NCBI RefSeq assembly: GCF_001613445.1
Contig: NZ_BDCJ01000012.1
Span: forward strand, 300,017-364,016
Direction of reading: 5' to 3'
Length of the DNA: 64,000 nucleotides
From: Nocardia grenadensis NBRC 108939
Lineage (GTDB): Bacteria > Actinomycetota > Actinomycetes > Mycobacteriales > Mycobacteriaceae
The position numbers and the translations under genes are program-made. Under the pieces are notes generated by a model. It searched no databases. It was not told the origin of the DNA and saw only the letters and a list, made by a program, of their open reading frames with translations. The first letter of the stretch is position 1. Every line of letters starts with the position of its first letter. Below, piece after piece: positions 23,007-31,199 of the stretch.

Positions 23007-23941
23007 AATTCCCCCATCACGAGCCCGACTGGGCGTCGACCCACACCTGGGACGCCCCCGACTGGTCGGTGACCGATCTGGTCGCCGCCAAGGTCGGCCG
23101 GACCGTCTCGGTGGTGCTGCCCGCCCTGAACGAGGAGAGAACCGTCGCCGAGGTGGTGGCGAGTATCCGTCCGCTGCTGGGCACACTGGTGGACGAGCTG
23201 GTGGTGCTGGATTCGGGGTCGACCGACGCCACCGCCGACCGCGCTCGCGCGGCCGGCGCGGAGGTGATCACCCGGGAGCAGGCCGTACCCGAGCTGGAGC
23301 CTTTCCCGGGCAAGGGCGAAGTGCTGTGGCGTTCGCTGGCGGTGACCACCGGTGATCTGGTGGCGTTCGTCGATTCCGATCTGATCGACCCGGACCCCGA
23401 TTTCGTGCCGAAACTGCTCGGCCCACTGCTCACGACTCCCGACCTGCATTTGGTGAAGGCCTACTACCGGCGTCCACTGCGGCACGGCGGCGGGGTGGAC
23501 GCACACGGTGGCGGCCGGGTGACCGAGCTCGTGGCCCGGCCGCTGCTGGCCGCGCTGCGGCCGGGGCTGACCCAGGTGTTGCAGCCGCTGGGCGGTGAGT
23601 ACGCCGGCACCCGGGAGTTGTTGACGGCGGTTCCGTTCGCCCCGGGATACGGTGTCGAGATCGGGTTGCTGCTCGATACCTACGATCGACTCGGTCTGGG
23701 CGCGATCGGGCAGGTCAACCTGGGTGTGCGCACCCACCGCAACCGTCCGCTGGCCGATCTCGGGGTGATGAGCCGGCAGATCCTCGGCACGGTGCTGGGG
23801 CGCAGCGGGGTCCCGGATTCGGGAGCGGCGCTGACCCAGTTCCCGCTGATCGAGGACGAGTTCACCGCGCACAGCACCGCGGTACATCTCGTCGATCGGC
23901 CGCCGATGAACACGATCCGGCCGGACGTCGCGGCCGCGTGA
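23003..23941 (+). CDS. gpgS: glucosyl-3-phosphoglycerate synthase
   Basis: Transfers glucose from a nucleotide sugar to 3-phosphoglycerate, the first step of methylglucose lipopolysaccharide synthesis in mycobacteria and Nocardia. The 312-residue GT81 glycosyltransferase shows SVVLPALNEERTV, VVLDSGSTDATAD, the metal-binding FVDSDL, and QPLGGEYAGTRELL. It is coupled to folP2 by an ATGA overlap. The synteny matches Rv1207-Rv1208. Confidence 0.94.
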   Translation: MKFPHHEPDWASTHTWDAPDWSVTDLVAAKVGRTVSVVLPALNEERTVAEVVASIRPLLGTLVDELVVLDSGSTDATADRARAAGAEVITREQAVPELEPFPGKGEVLWRSLAVTTGDLVAFVDSDLIDPDPDFVPKLLGPLLTTPDLHLVKAYYRRPLRHGGGVDAHGGGRVTELVARPLLAALRPGLTQVLQPLGGEYAGTRELLTAVPFAPGYGVEIGLLLDTYDRLGLGAIGQVNLGVRTHRNRPLADLGVMSRQILGTVLGRSGVPDSGAALTQFPLIEDEFTAHSTAVHLVDRPPMNTIRPDVAAA

Positions 23942-23974
23942 GCGAACGGGCCCGGACCGCGGCGCCTGCCGGCG

Positions 23975-24466
23975 TCAGTGATCCGGACCCGGCTTTTCCG
24001 TCGGTGGCTCGTCTGCGGCTTCCGGGGGCTGCTCGCCTTTGGACTTCAGCGCCGGGCCGCCGGGCTCTTCGGTTCCCGGGGGCGGTTGGGCTCCGGGCTT
24101 CTCGGCCGGCCGGCCGGAAGTTCCGGCTTCGGCGCCGCCGGTATCGGGCGTGGAGTCCGCGGCGGTCCGAACTTCGGGTTCGGCGTCGGGGGACGTGGGC
24201 GGTGTGCCGACGGCGGCCGCGGAGTGGCCGGCTTCGTCCGCCGGTTCCGGTCCGGCCCCGGTTCCGCCGGTTTCCGGTTGATCCGCGCCGGGCTCTTCGG
24301 TCACTTCCTCTTCGGTGGGTTCCTGCTCGTTTTCCAGACGCGCGCGGAGTTCGGCGACTGTCACGTACTCGCTTTCCGCGGAATGCGGGGTTCGTAACCA
24401 CAGGACGAGGGTGACCAGCAAGCCCACCGCGACCAGGGCCACCGCCAGGATGATCAACGCGTTCAC
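23975..24466 (-). CDS. membrane-anchored Pro/Glu-rich protein, function unknown
   Basis: A 163-residue protein with one N-terminal transmembrane helix (NALIILAVALVAVGLLVTLVLWL) and a long, low-complexity Pro/Glu/Gly/Ala-rich cytoplasmic or periplasmic tail. The GTG at 24466 is preferred over GTG 24478 because GGAGG (complement of 24472-24476) lies 5 nt before it. A short SEYVTVAELRARLE segment after the helix may be the only folded part. I recognise no family. It is convergent with gpgS. Confidence 0.65.
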   Translation of the reverse strand: MNALIILAVALVAVGLLVTLVLWLRTPHSAESEYVTVAELRARLENEQEPTEEEVTEEPGADQPETGGTGAGPEPADEAGHSAAAVGTPPTSPDAEPEVRTAADSTPDTGGAEAGTSGRPAEKPGAQPPPGTEEPGGPALKSKGEQPPEAADEPPTEKPGPDH

Positions 24467-24478
24467 CTGCGCCTCCAC

Positions 24479-24709
24479 GAATTATCTTTTCGGAGCCGAC
24501 AATCGCCACTGTGCACCACAGAGGTGCCGAGTAATGCTATGGCTATCGAAGCGTCGGGCCCGGGTAACCGGTCGCGGTAATAGAAAATCGGCCTACTGCG
24601 CACCACAGTAGCAATTCTTCGACCAGCTAATATTCGCTGTCGCTATCGGTGTTCCGGCGTGTCGGCAGTGCCGTCCGCCGGTTATTCGCGGGTCGGCGTG
24701 GTGGCGCGG
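24479..24709. other. AT-richer intergenic region with repeated TGCACCACAG-like motif
   Basis: The region holds CTGTG-cacca-CAGAG near 24511-24525 and a perfect hairpin CTACTG (24593-24598)/CAGTAG (24606-24611), both with a G(C/T)GCACCACAG core. It is the 5' side of the membrane-protein gene. No open frame stands out; a small RNA or regulator sites are possible. Confidence 0.4.
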
Positions 24710-25570
24710 TCAGCGCCGCTGGCGCACCGCGTGAGGACGGGAATCCACCGGCTCGTGGAGATAGACGGGCGTGAGCAGATCGGCGTCCACGGGTTCGCCG
24801 GTGGTGCGTTCGTAACGGACGCCGATCAGTACGGAGAAGCGGCGGTGGGCCGCTCGCTCATGCAGGGTCGCCAGCCGGGTGGCCAGCAGCCGTACCGCAC
24901 CGAGCGAACCCGGCGGGTGCAGACCGTCGAGAACCAGGATCGATCCGCGGCCGTCCGGGCGCGGTAGCCGTGCGAGATAGGCGATATCGTGCGGTTCCGG
25001 GCTGGCCGGCCGGTAGATACGCCGGGCGGCCCGATCCTCGATACCGCGGCGGCCGTCTCCGGGGCGCGCCACCGCGCGGCGTAGGCGCGGGTCGGCGGCG
25101 ATGAGATGCCGCAGACTGGGTGATAGTTCCGGGCCGCCGAGCACGATGAGGCCGTCCCGGAGCAGATCGATCGGGCGTCCCGGCGCGAAAGGTTCGACGG
25201 TGACCGTGAAGCCGAGTTCCCGTAGCTGTTCGGCCAGTCGGGGCGCCGCCGCCGGGTCCGGAGCTCCGATCAGCCTGCCCGCGCGGGTGTCCGGGACCAG
25301 CAGGGTCAGCGGACCGTGCCCGAAGAACAACCCCTCGGGCGCCGGTCCCTGCGTGCTCACCTGGTGGATTCGGGCGCGGGAAAGGCCCGCCGCGGCACCG
25401 ATTCTCGCGAAAGTCCACCCCTCGGCGTGTAACTCCCGGATCACCGCGCGCCGAATACGGGTGAGTTCGTTGATGGTCTGCTGAGCCGCTGCGACACCTT
25501 CGGTGGCGGCCTTGAGTCGCTCGACTTTGTCTTCGATCGCGAATATTCGCGCCACGTCATCGGCCGACAT
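24710..25570 (-). CDS. HTH protein with uncharacterised C-terminal domain
   Basis: A 286-residue protein. The N-terminal 65 residues contain a helical segment and a sigma-region-4-like HTH (GWTFARIGAAAGLSRARIHQVSTQG), so it probably binds DNA. The remaining 220 residues form alternating beta/alpha segments (GPLTLLVPDTRAGRLIGAP, GLIVLGGPELSPSLRHLIAADPRL, GRGSILVLDGLHPPGSLGAVRLLATRL), suggesting a nucleotide- or ligand-binding Rossmann-like fold. I do not recognise this family. TAGACT lies 6 nt before the ATG, and a perfect palindrome sits just upstream, consistent with autoregulation. Confidence 0.7.
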   Translation of the reverse strand: MSADDVARIFAIEDKVERLKAATEGVAAAQQTINELTRIRRAVIRELHAEGWTFARIGAAAGLSRARIHQVSTQGPAPEGLFFGHGPLTLLVPDTRAGRLIGAPDPAAAPRLAEQLRELGFTVTVEPFAPGRPIDLLRDGLIVLGGPELSPSLRHLIAADPRLRRAVARPGDGRRGIEDRAARRIYRPASPEPHDIAYLARLPRPDGRGSILVLDGLHPPGSLGAVRLLATRLATLHERAAHRRFSVLIGVRYERTTGEPVDADLLTPVYLHEPVDSRPHAVRQRR

Positions 25571-25579
25571 GTGCGAAGT

Positions 25580-25609
25580 CTAGACAGGGAGACGCTAAAC
25601 TGCGTCTAG
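25580..25609. promoter_or_regulatory. nested inverted repeats upstream of the HTH gene
   Basis: AGACGC (25590-25595) and GCGTCT (25602-25607) are perfect arms around TAAACT. CTAGAC (25580-25585) and GTCTAG (25604-25609) form an outer pair. The site lies just upstream of the minus-strand -10 box TAGACT (complement of 25577-25582), overlapping the -35 region. It is a candidate autoregulatory operator. Confidence 0.6.
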
Positions 25610-25621
25610 CCTGGTTGACGA

Positions 25622-26038
25622 TCAGGTGGCGTCGGTGTCGATCGGGGGACGTTCGTTGCGCTCCAAGGGTTTATCCAACTTGGGCATAGGGTAATCTGGC
25701 ATCCCACTGTGTGTCCCCAGCACATTCTTGCTGTCCGGCAGGGCGCCGTCGAGATCCTTGAAAAGCGAATCATCGCCGTTCAGAAGATGTTTCGTCACCA
25801 CCGAACGCGGTGACATGCCCCGCAATTCCTGGAGGTCGGAAAGCGGTTTACGCAGCTCCTCGAATTCCGGTCCGAGTTCGGACCGCAATTGCGATGTCGC
25901 GCCGGTGGCGTAATCGCGTAGTTGGCGCAGGCTGCGCGCAGTCCACCGCGCGGCGCCGGGCAGGCGCTCCGGGCCGAGGATCACGAGGGCGGCGACGAGT
26001 AGCACGAGCATCTCGCCCCACCCGATACTGCTGAACAC
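25622..26038 (-). CDS. tatB: twin-arginine translocase subunit TatB
   Basis: A 138-residue Sec-independent translocase component that binds Tat signal peptides with TatC. It has the short N-terminal transmembrane helix with GWGEMLVLLVAALVILGPERLP, then the amphipathic helix (GAARWTARSLRQLRDYATGA) and a polar tail. A Glu in the helix and the GPERLP hinge are typical. Placement after sigE-rseA-htrA matches M. tuberculosis Rv1221-Rv1224. The GTG start has TAGCCT (complement of 26045-26050) 6 nt upstream, so it may have its own leaderless promoter. Confidence 0.93.
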   Translation of the reverse strand: MFSSIGWGEMLVLLVAALVILGPERLPGAARWTARSLRQLRDYATGATSQLRSELGPEFEELRKPLSDLQELRGMSPRSVVTKHLLNGDDSLFKDLDGALPDSKNVLGTHSGMPDYPMPKLDKPLERNERPPIDTDAT

Positions 26039-26071
26039 CTCTACAGGCTACCGGGCGCCGCGACCTGCGGG

Positions 26072-27616
26072 TCAGTCGGAGGTCAGCGTTACCGGGATGT
26101 CCACCTGCCGACCTTCGCGGATGAGCTGGACGTTCACCGATTGTCCGATCTTGTTCGCCTGAACGGCAACCACCAGCTCGTCGGGATTGGTGACTTCGCG
26201 GTCGCCGATCCGGACGATCACATCGCCCTCGACGATCCCGGCGTTCGCGGCCGGGCTGCCCGGCTGCACATCGGCGACCTCGGCGCCGCTCATGACTTCG
26301 TTGGCGACGGTCTTCTGCCGGGCGCTCACCCCGATCATCGGGTGATGGATCGACCCGTCGCGGATGAGGGTCTGCGCGACCTGGGTCATCTGATCCACCG
26401 GGATGGCGAAGCCGAGGCCCACCGAACCGCCGCTCTCGCTGCGGATGGCGGTGTTGATGCCGATGACCCGGCCGTCCGCGTCCACCAGTGCACCGCCGGA
26501 ATTACCCGGGTTGATCGACGCGTCGGTCTGCACCGCGTCGATCACCGCTTTGGTATCGCTGCCTTCGCCTTCGAGTTTTACCGGGCGGTGCAGCGCGCTC
26601 ACGATGCCGGAGGTGACGGTTTTGCTCAGGCCCAGCGGAGATCCGATGGCCAGCACCGCGTCTCCCACTTGCACGTCACCCGATTTACCCAGCTGCGCAA
26701 TCGTGAGATTTTTCACATCTACCTTGAGTACCGCGAGATCGGTCTTGGGGTCGCGGCCCACGATATTGGCCGGTGTCCGGGTGCCGTCGGAGAAGGTGAT
26801 CTGGATCCGGGCCCGCCCGGACTGGTCCTGCGCCGCCATGGAGATGACGTGGTTGTTGGTGACGATATAGCCGTTCCCGTCGATGACCACGCCGGACCCG
26901 GTGGCGCCGTTGTCGCCGACCGTGGTGCGGATGGATACGACCGACGGCAGTACCGCATCGGCGACCTGTGCGATCGGTCCGTGCGGCTGCTCGCTGTCGG
27001 TCTGTTCGAGACTGACCTTGCGGGAGGTCAGGGTCGAGGCGGTTTCCGCGGTCAACCGGCCGACCAGGCCGCCGACCAGGCCGATCGCCAGGGCGATGGC
27101 ACCGAGCACCAGCAACGCCTTGGGGGCGACCCGGGACCCGAAGAGCACCTGCCGGGCGGAGAGTTGTTCGGCGCGCGGGAGTTCGCGCGCGGCCGGTGTG
27201 GCGAGCGCCGGAGCGCCCAGGCGGGCCGCCGAGTCCGGATCGCGCCAGGGATCGGCGGGACCGGCTACCGGTTCACGCTCGTTGCCGGCGTCGGGATCGC
27301 GCTGGAGCAGTTCGGTGGACCCGGGCGGCCGGCCGAATGCCTCCTCCAGTACGGCGCGCGGCGGGCCTTTCGGGGCCGCCCGGGTCGCGGGGTCGGCCTC
27401 CGGGCGGGCCGGGCGTGCGGCGAAGGAACCGGATTGATCCGACGGCCGGCGGAAGGCGTTCGCGGTATGTGAGTCCACATGGGGCCGATAGACCGGCCGC
27501 GGAGCCAACACCGGCGCGTCGGGCGGGCGCAGAGTGCCGTTATCGGTCTTCGTGCCGTTTTCATCCGCCGAATCAGCGTTATCGGCAGGGGAATTCTGCG
27601 TCGGTTCGGAACTCAC
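26072..27616 (-). CDS. htrA: HtrA/DegP-type membrane serine protease with PDZ domain
   Basis: A 514-residue envelope quality-control protease. A disordered cytoplasmic N-terminus (about 165 residues) leads to one transmembrane helix (about 166-187). A trypsin-like domain follows with His256 (TNNHVIS), Asp293 (PKTDLAVLK) and Ser373 (NPGNSGGAL), then a C-terminal PDZ domain. In mycobacteria the homologue (Rv1223/HtrA) lies in the SigE regulon and acts on envelope and regulatory proteins. The GTG at 27616 is 10 nt after the rseA stop, so it is co-transcribed with it. Confidence 0.93.
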   Translation of the reverse strand: MSSEPTQNSPADNADSADENGTKTDNGTLRPPDAPVLAPRPVYRPHVDSHTANAFRRPSDQSGSFAARPARPEADPATRAAPKGPPRAVLEEAFGRPPGSTELLQRDPDAGNEREPVAGPADPWRDPDSAARLGAPALATPAARELPRAEQLSARQVLFGSRVAPKALLVLGAIALAIGLVGGLVGRLTAETASTLTSRKVSLEQTDSEQPHGPIAQVADAVLPSVVSIRTTVGDNGATGSGVVIDGNGYIVTNNHVISMAAQDQSGRARIQITFSDGTRTPANIVGRDPKTDLAVLKVDVKNLTIAQLGKSGDVQVGDAVLAIGSPLGLSKTVTSGIVSALHRPVKLEGEGSDTKAVIDAVQTDASINPGNSGGALVDADGRVIGINTAIRSESGGSVGLGFAIPVDQMTQVAQTLIRDGSIHHPMIGVSARQKTVANEVMSGAEVADVQPGSPAANAGIVEGDVIVRIGDREVTNPDELVVAVQANKIGQSVNVQLIREGRQVDIPVTLTSD

Positions 27617-27626
27617 GCGGCAAACT

Positions 27627-28022
27627 CTACTTGCGCCACCACACCGACCACCGGAAGCTATCGAAGGTTGCCGAGAAAGATTGGCTCGTGAAGCCGAATA
27701 CCGCCTCGTTACGCTGATTTCCGGGGGAGTTCCGTGATTGTGCCCCGCTGGGCGGTTCGGCGAGCGGAATGCGGGACAGCGTGTCGTGCAGGCCGGTGGG
27801 AATCGAGACCTGGGAGGCGCGGCGCAGGGCGATCCGCGCCTGCTGCTGGGCCTCGACCTCGGCCGCGCATTCCGGGCACACCGAAAGGTGCTGGGCGGCA
27901 CGCAGATAGGGATTCATCCGCAGTTCGCCATCGACGTAGGCGGCGACTGCCTCGCTCGCCAGATGCTCGGTGGAGTGGAACTGCGGGGAACGACGACCGG
28001 GCGTTTCGGAGTCGCCACTCAT
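27627..28022 (-). CDS. rseA: anti-sigma factor RseA for SigE
   Basis: A 131-residue zinc-associated anti-sigma protein. The core is STEHLASEAVAAYVDGELRMNPYLRAAQHLSVCPECAAEV with the H-x3-C-x2-C ZAS motif. This core is nearly the same as in M. tuberculosis RseA (Rv1222), which binds SigE and is degraded after PknB phosphorylation. It has no transmembrane segment. The ATG at 28022 is chosen by homology and a GGAAGGAT upstream. It lies 64 nt after sigE and directly before htrA. Confidence 0.92.
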   Translation of the reverse strand: MSGDSETPGRRSPQFHSTEHLASEAVAAYVDGELRMNPYLRAAQHLSVCPECAAEVEAQQQARIALRRASQVSIPTGLHDTLSRIPLAEPPSGAQSRNSPGNQRNEAVFGFTSQSFSATFDSFRWSVWWRK

Positions 28023-28086
28023 TCGCTGCCCATCCTTCCCGACCGGTATCACAAACTGCTGTGATCCCGGCGTCATGATCGCAGGA

Positions 28087-29097
28087 TCACCCGAAGCTCG
28101 CCTCGGCGGCGAAACGCTCCTGGACTCCATTATGCGCAAGATACTCGCGCAGTGCCTGCCGGCCGCGATGGATTCGACTGCGCACCGTGCCGAGTTTCAC
28201 CCCGAGCGTCGCGCCGATCTCCTCGTAGGACAGTCCTTCGATATCGCAGAGCACGACCGCGGCGCGGAACTCCGGGGCCAGCGAGTCGAGCGCGGTCTGC
28301 AGATCCGGATCGAGCCTGGCGTCGTGGAAGACCTGTTCGGGGCCCGGGCCGTCGGCGGGCACGCGATCGTAGTCCTCCGGTAAGGCCTCCATCCGGATCC
28401 GGCTGCGCCGCCGGACCATGTCCAGGAAGAGGTTGGTGGTGATGCGGTGTAGCCAGCCCTCGAAGGTGCCGGGCTGGTAGTTCGATAGGGACCGGAAGAC
28501 TCGGATGAAGGTTTCCTGGGTGAGATCCTCGGCGTCCTGCGCGTCACCGGAGAGGCGGTAGGCCAGCCGGTAGACCCGGTCGGCGTGCTCGCGGACCAGT
28601 TCGTCCCAGGTGGGCATCACGGTGCGGTCGCCGGTGGCGTCGAAGGCGGCGGTGCCGGTGAGCGGCAGCATGCTGTCGAGTTCGAGGGACGCCTCGGCCT
28701 GGGCGGCGTCGTATTCCTCGGCTCGCTCGTCGGTACTGGACATATCGGGCACCTCCATCAGGGCGTCCGGTGGAGCGGGGTCTACGGTCACCGGGTCGTC
28801 GTGCGCGGCTACCTCCGAATCCGGCCCGGTAAACGGCCGCGGGCCGAATTCCTCCGGCCCTGGCAGACCGCGCCCGGCGGGGGTCGCCGAGCGGTCGGCC
28901 CGGGGCAGTTCGGGCAAGGTGGCGGACTCGCGTGCCGCATCGACCATGTGGATGGTGACAACCTCCTGATCGGGACCGAGGCGTAGGCTCGAGTACGCGG
29001 CCCATTGTTCGGGCCGTCGTTCATCCGGTACAACGGTGGGTTGGTGCTCCGTTGTTCCCGTCGCGGTGTGCTCGGTCGGCTGGTCTTGCGTAGGCAT
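28087..29097 (-). CDS. sigE: ECF sigma factor SigE
   Basis: A 336-residue extracytoplasmic-function sigma factor for envelope stress. Region 2 (LVREHADRVYRLAYRLSGDAQDAEDLTQETFIRVFRSL) and region 4 (FRAAVVLCDIEGLSYEEIGATLGVKLGTVRSRIHRGRQAL) match mycobacterial SigE almost residue for residue. The N-terminus is about 100 residues longer than the roughly 257-residue mycobacterial protein and is acidic and Pro-rich. Internal ATGs (for example MSSTDERAEEY) may be alternative starts, as known for mycobacterial sigE. The ATG at 29097 has GGAAGAG upstream. Confidence 0.94.
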   Translation of the reverse strand: MPTQDQPTEHTATGTTEHQPTVVPDERRPEQWAAYSSLRLGPDQEVVTIHMVDAARESATLPELPRADRSATPAGRGLPGPEEFGPRPFTGPDSEVAAHDDPVTVDPAPPDALMEVPDMSSTDERAEEYDAAQAEASLELDSMLPLTGTAAFDATGDRTVMPTWDELVREHADRVYRLAYRLSGDAQDAEDLTQETFIRVFRSLSNYQPGTFEGWLHRITTNLFLDMVRRRSRIRMEALPEDYDRVPADGPGPEQVFHDARLDPDLQTALDSLAPEFRAAVVLCDIEGLSYEEIGATLGVKLGTVRSRIHRGRQALREYLAHNGVQERFAAEASFG

Positions 29098-29135
29098 CAC
29101 TCTTCCGTCTCCCGGTGTGGGGCGGGTATGGGGAT

Positions 29136-29152
29136 CCTGAGGGACACCTGAG
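29136..29152 (-). promoter_or_regulatory. direct repeat CCTGAG-N5-CCTGAG upstream of sigE
   Basis: Two CCTGAG copies (29136-29141, 29147-29152; CTCAGG on the sigE strand) have an 11-bp period, one helix turn. This is the usual geometry for OmpR-family response-regulator dimers. In mycobacteria MprA activates sigE through such direct repeats; I have not checked the match to its exact consensus. Confidence 0.45.
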
Positions 29153-29196
29153 AATGTTGCGACCAGCATCGCCGCCTTTGGCATAGCCTCTTGGGC

Positions 29197-29844
29197 GTGG
29201 CATCGAACCTGGAGCTCAATCTCGCCTACGTGGAGGAATCCGTCGTCGAGGACGAGGTACTCGTCAGCGCCCGCGAACGGGCCACCGAACTGGGTGTGGC
29301 TCCGGTAGCGCCGTCGGTCGGCGCGCTACTGAGCATGTACGCGCAGCTCCTGGACGCGCGGGCGGTGGTGGAGGTGGGTACCGGTGCCGGGGTCAGCGGC
29401 TTGTGGCTGCTCGACGGCATGCGCGAGGACGGCACGCTCACCACCATCGATTCCGAACCCGAACATCAGCGGGCGGCCAAGGAGTCGTTCCGGGCCGCCG
29501 ATATCCCGCTCGCGCGGACCCGGCTGATCAACGGACGTGCGCTGGACGTGCTGCCGCGGCTCGCCGACGGTGCCTACGACCTGGTGTTCCTGGATGCCTC
29601 GCCGATCGAACATCCGCAGTACATCGCCGAGGCGGTGCGGCTGCTGCGGGCCGGCGGGGCGGTCCTGTTGCACAATGCGCTGCTCGGCGGCCGGGTGCCG
29701 GATCCGGCGAATCGCGACCCGGCGACCCAGGCGGTGCGTTCGGCGACCCGGTGCGTGGCCGAGGACCCGGGCCTGACCAGCGTTCTCATCCCGCTCGGTG
29801 ATGGGTTGCTCTGCGCGTCCAAGGGCTGGTCCCGCGACCGGTAG
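29197..29844 (+). CDS. class I SAM-dependent O-methyltransferase (Rv1220c-like)
   Basis: A 215-residue methyltransferase of the caffeoyl-CoA/catechol O-methyltransferase family. SAM-binding motif I is VVEVGTGAGVSGLWLLDGM, followed by LTTIDSEPEHQRAAKESF and YDLVFLDASP. It is divergent from sigE, as in M. tuberculosis (Rv1220c/Rv1221). The substrate is unknown. The GTG at 29197 is preferred over TTG 29191: TAGCCT (29184-29189) lies 7 nt upstream and no Shine-Dalgarno is seen. Confidence 0.88.
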   Translation: MASNLELNLAYVEESVVEDEVLVSARERATELGVAPVAPSVGALLSMYAQLLDARAVVEVGTGAGVSGLWLLDGMREDGTLTTIDSEPEHQRAAKESFRAADIPLARTRLINGRALDVLPRLADGAYDLVFLDASPIEHPQYIAEAVRLLRAGGAVLLHNALLGGRVPDPANRDPATQAVRSATRCVAEDPGLTSVLIPLGDGLLCASKGWSRDR

Positions 29845-29896
29845 CCGCCGCCGGAACACCGGTCTTCGCGTCGTCCGGCACCCACGCCGGCGTCCG

Positions 29897-29941
29897 GGCG
29901 CCGCGGGGCGGTGGGCTCGGGCCCGACCGCCCCGCGGCGCC
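29897..29941 (+). terminator. strong GC hairpin after the O-methyltransferase gene
   Basis: A perfect 16-bp stem pairs 29897-29912 with 29926-29941, with a 13-nt loop that itself contains GGGC/GCCC. It lacks a U-tract, as is common in actinobacteria. The rest of the gap to 30352 shows no convincing gene. Confidence 0.6.
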
Positions 29942-30352
29942 GATGAGGCTCTCGACCGGCCCTCTCGGGCCCGCCCCCTGCCCGACTCGGGGAGGCCTCG
30001 CCGCGGGCGCGGCCGGTGTCGTTGCCGGTGCGGGTTCTCCTGGCCGGTATTTGTCCCGCCGCCGTCCGTCGGGACGCGGCGAACGTCTTACCCGGCTGCC
30101 TTCCGGCCGTGGGCGGGGCGGTATTGCTGTGATGTTGCCCGATCGGGAGGGAATCGCGGCCGGTGGGGGGCGACGGGTTGCGATGTAACCCTGTGGTCCG
30201 GTTCGCTCCGGATAGGGGTCTGTCGCCGGCGTTCGGGTGCCCGCCGGGATGCCGCGCGCCGGTGAGCTGCTTCTTCCTGTGATGTCCGCCGGGTGGCGGG
30301 CGTGTCCGGATTTCTTGACGGAATCTCTACGGCCTCACCTCTTGCGCCGAGA

Positions 30353-30388
30353 TTGAACGTGTGTTTAATGTACTGAACATGCGTTCAA
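30353..30388. promoter_or_regulatory. 36-bp palindromic operator overlapping the tetR promoter and start codon
   Basis: The outer arms TTGAACG (30353-30359) and CGTTCAA (30382-30388) and the inner arms TGTT (30362-30365)/AACA (30376-30379) share one centre at 30370.5. The site covers the presumed -10 region and the ATG at 30379. It is very probably the self-operator of the TetR protein that follows. Confidence 0.75.
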
Positions 30389-31122
30389 GCGATGATCTGA
30401 CCACGCGGGCCCGGATCCGGGACGCCGCTCTCGTCCTGTTCGGCGAGGCGGGGTTCGGGGTCGGAGTACGCGCTATCGCGGCCGCCGCAGGGGTGTCGCC
30501 GGGCCTGGTCAACCATCATTTCGGTTCCAAGGACGGGTTGCGGCGCGAATGCGACGATCATGTGCGCGCGGTGGTCCGCGAATCGAAGATGAGTTACATG
30601 AACCGGCCGTCGTCGGGGAATCTGCTGCAGCAGCTGGCCGAGATCGAGGAGTTCGCGCCGATCATCGCCTATATGATGCGCAGCTTCCAGGCCGGTGGCG
30701 ACCTCGCGGTATCCATGTTCGAGCATATGGTCGAGGACGTCGAGCAGTACCTGGAAGCCGGTATCGCCTCCGGCGCCGTGCGGCGGCCGCGGGACCTGAA
30801 AGCGATGTCGCGCTATCTGGCGACCATCAACGGTGGCGGCATGCTGCTGTTCATCCAACTGCGGGCCGGGGCATCGGGCACGGTCGACTACCGGCAGGTG
30901 CTACGGGAGTACGGCGACCAGATGCTGCTGCCTGCCGTGGAGATCTTCACCGAAGGGTTGCTGCCCGATTCGACCATGCTCGACACCCTCCTGGCCGACA
31001 CCGCGACCCGGAGCGCACCCGGTGCGCCGCCGACGCCGGACGCACCGGACGCCGGAGCGGAGGCGGCCGCCGTGCACCCACCACAAACGCCGACGCCGGC
31101 ACGAACCGGCAACGCGCACTGA
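30379..31122 (+). CDS. TetR-family repressor of the adjacent ABC exporter (Rv1219c-like)
   Basis: A 247-residue regulator. The HTH is AALVLFGEAGFGVGVRAIAAAAGVSPGLVNHHFGSKDGLRR, close to M. tuberculosis Rv1219c, which represses the Rv1217c-Rv1218c multidrug efflux pump. The C-terminal 40 residues are Ala/Pro-rich and probably disordered. The ATG at 30379 is chosen because homologues start MRSxDL. A GTG at 30361 would add six residues. The start lies inside a 36-bp palindrome. The ABC genes begin 77 nt downstream on the same strand. Confidence 0.88.
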   Translation: MRSSDDLTTRARIRDAALVLFGEAGFGVGVRAIAAAAGVSPGLVNHHFGSKDGLRRECDDHVRAVVRESKMSYMNRPSSGNLLQQLAEIEEFAPIIAYMMRSFQAGGDLAVSMFEHMVEDVEQYLEAGIASGAVRRPRDLKAMSRYLATINGGGMLLFIQLRAGASGTVDYRQVLREYGDQMLLPAVEIFTEGLLPDSTMLDTLLADTATRSAPGAPPTPDAPDAGAEAAAVHPPQTPTPARTGNAH

Positions 31123-31199
31123 GCCGACGCGGCGTCCGATCCGCCGCGCCCGCGAATCCTCTCCATCAACGCTCTATCCCTGTCCCATGAGGAGACACG

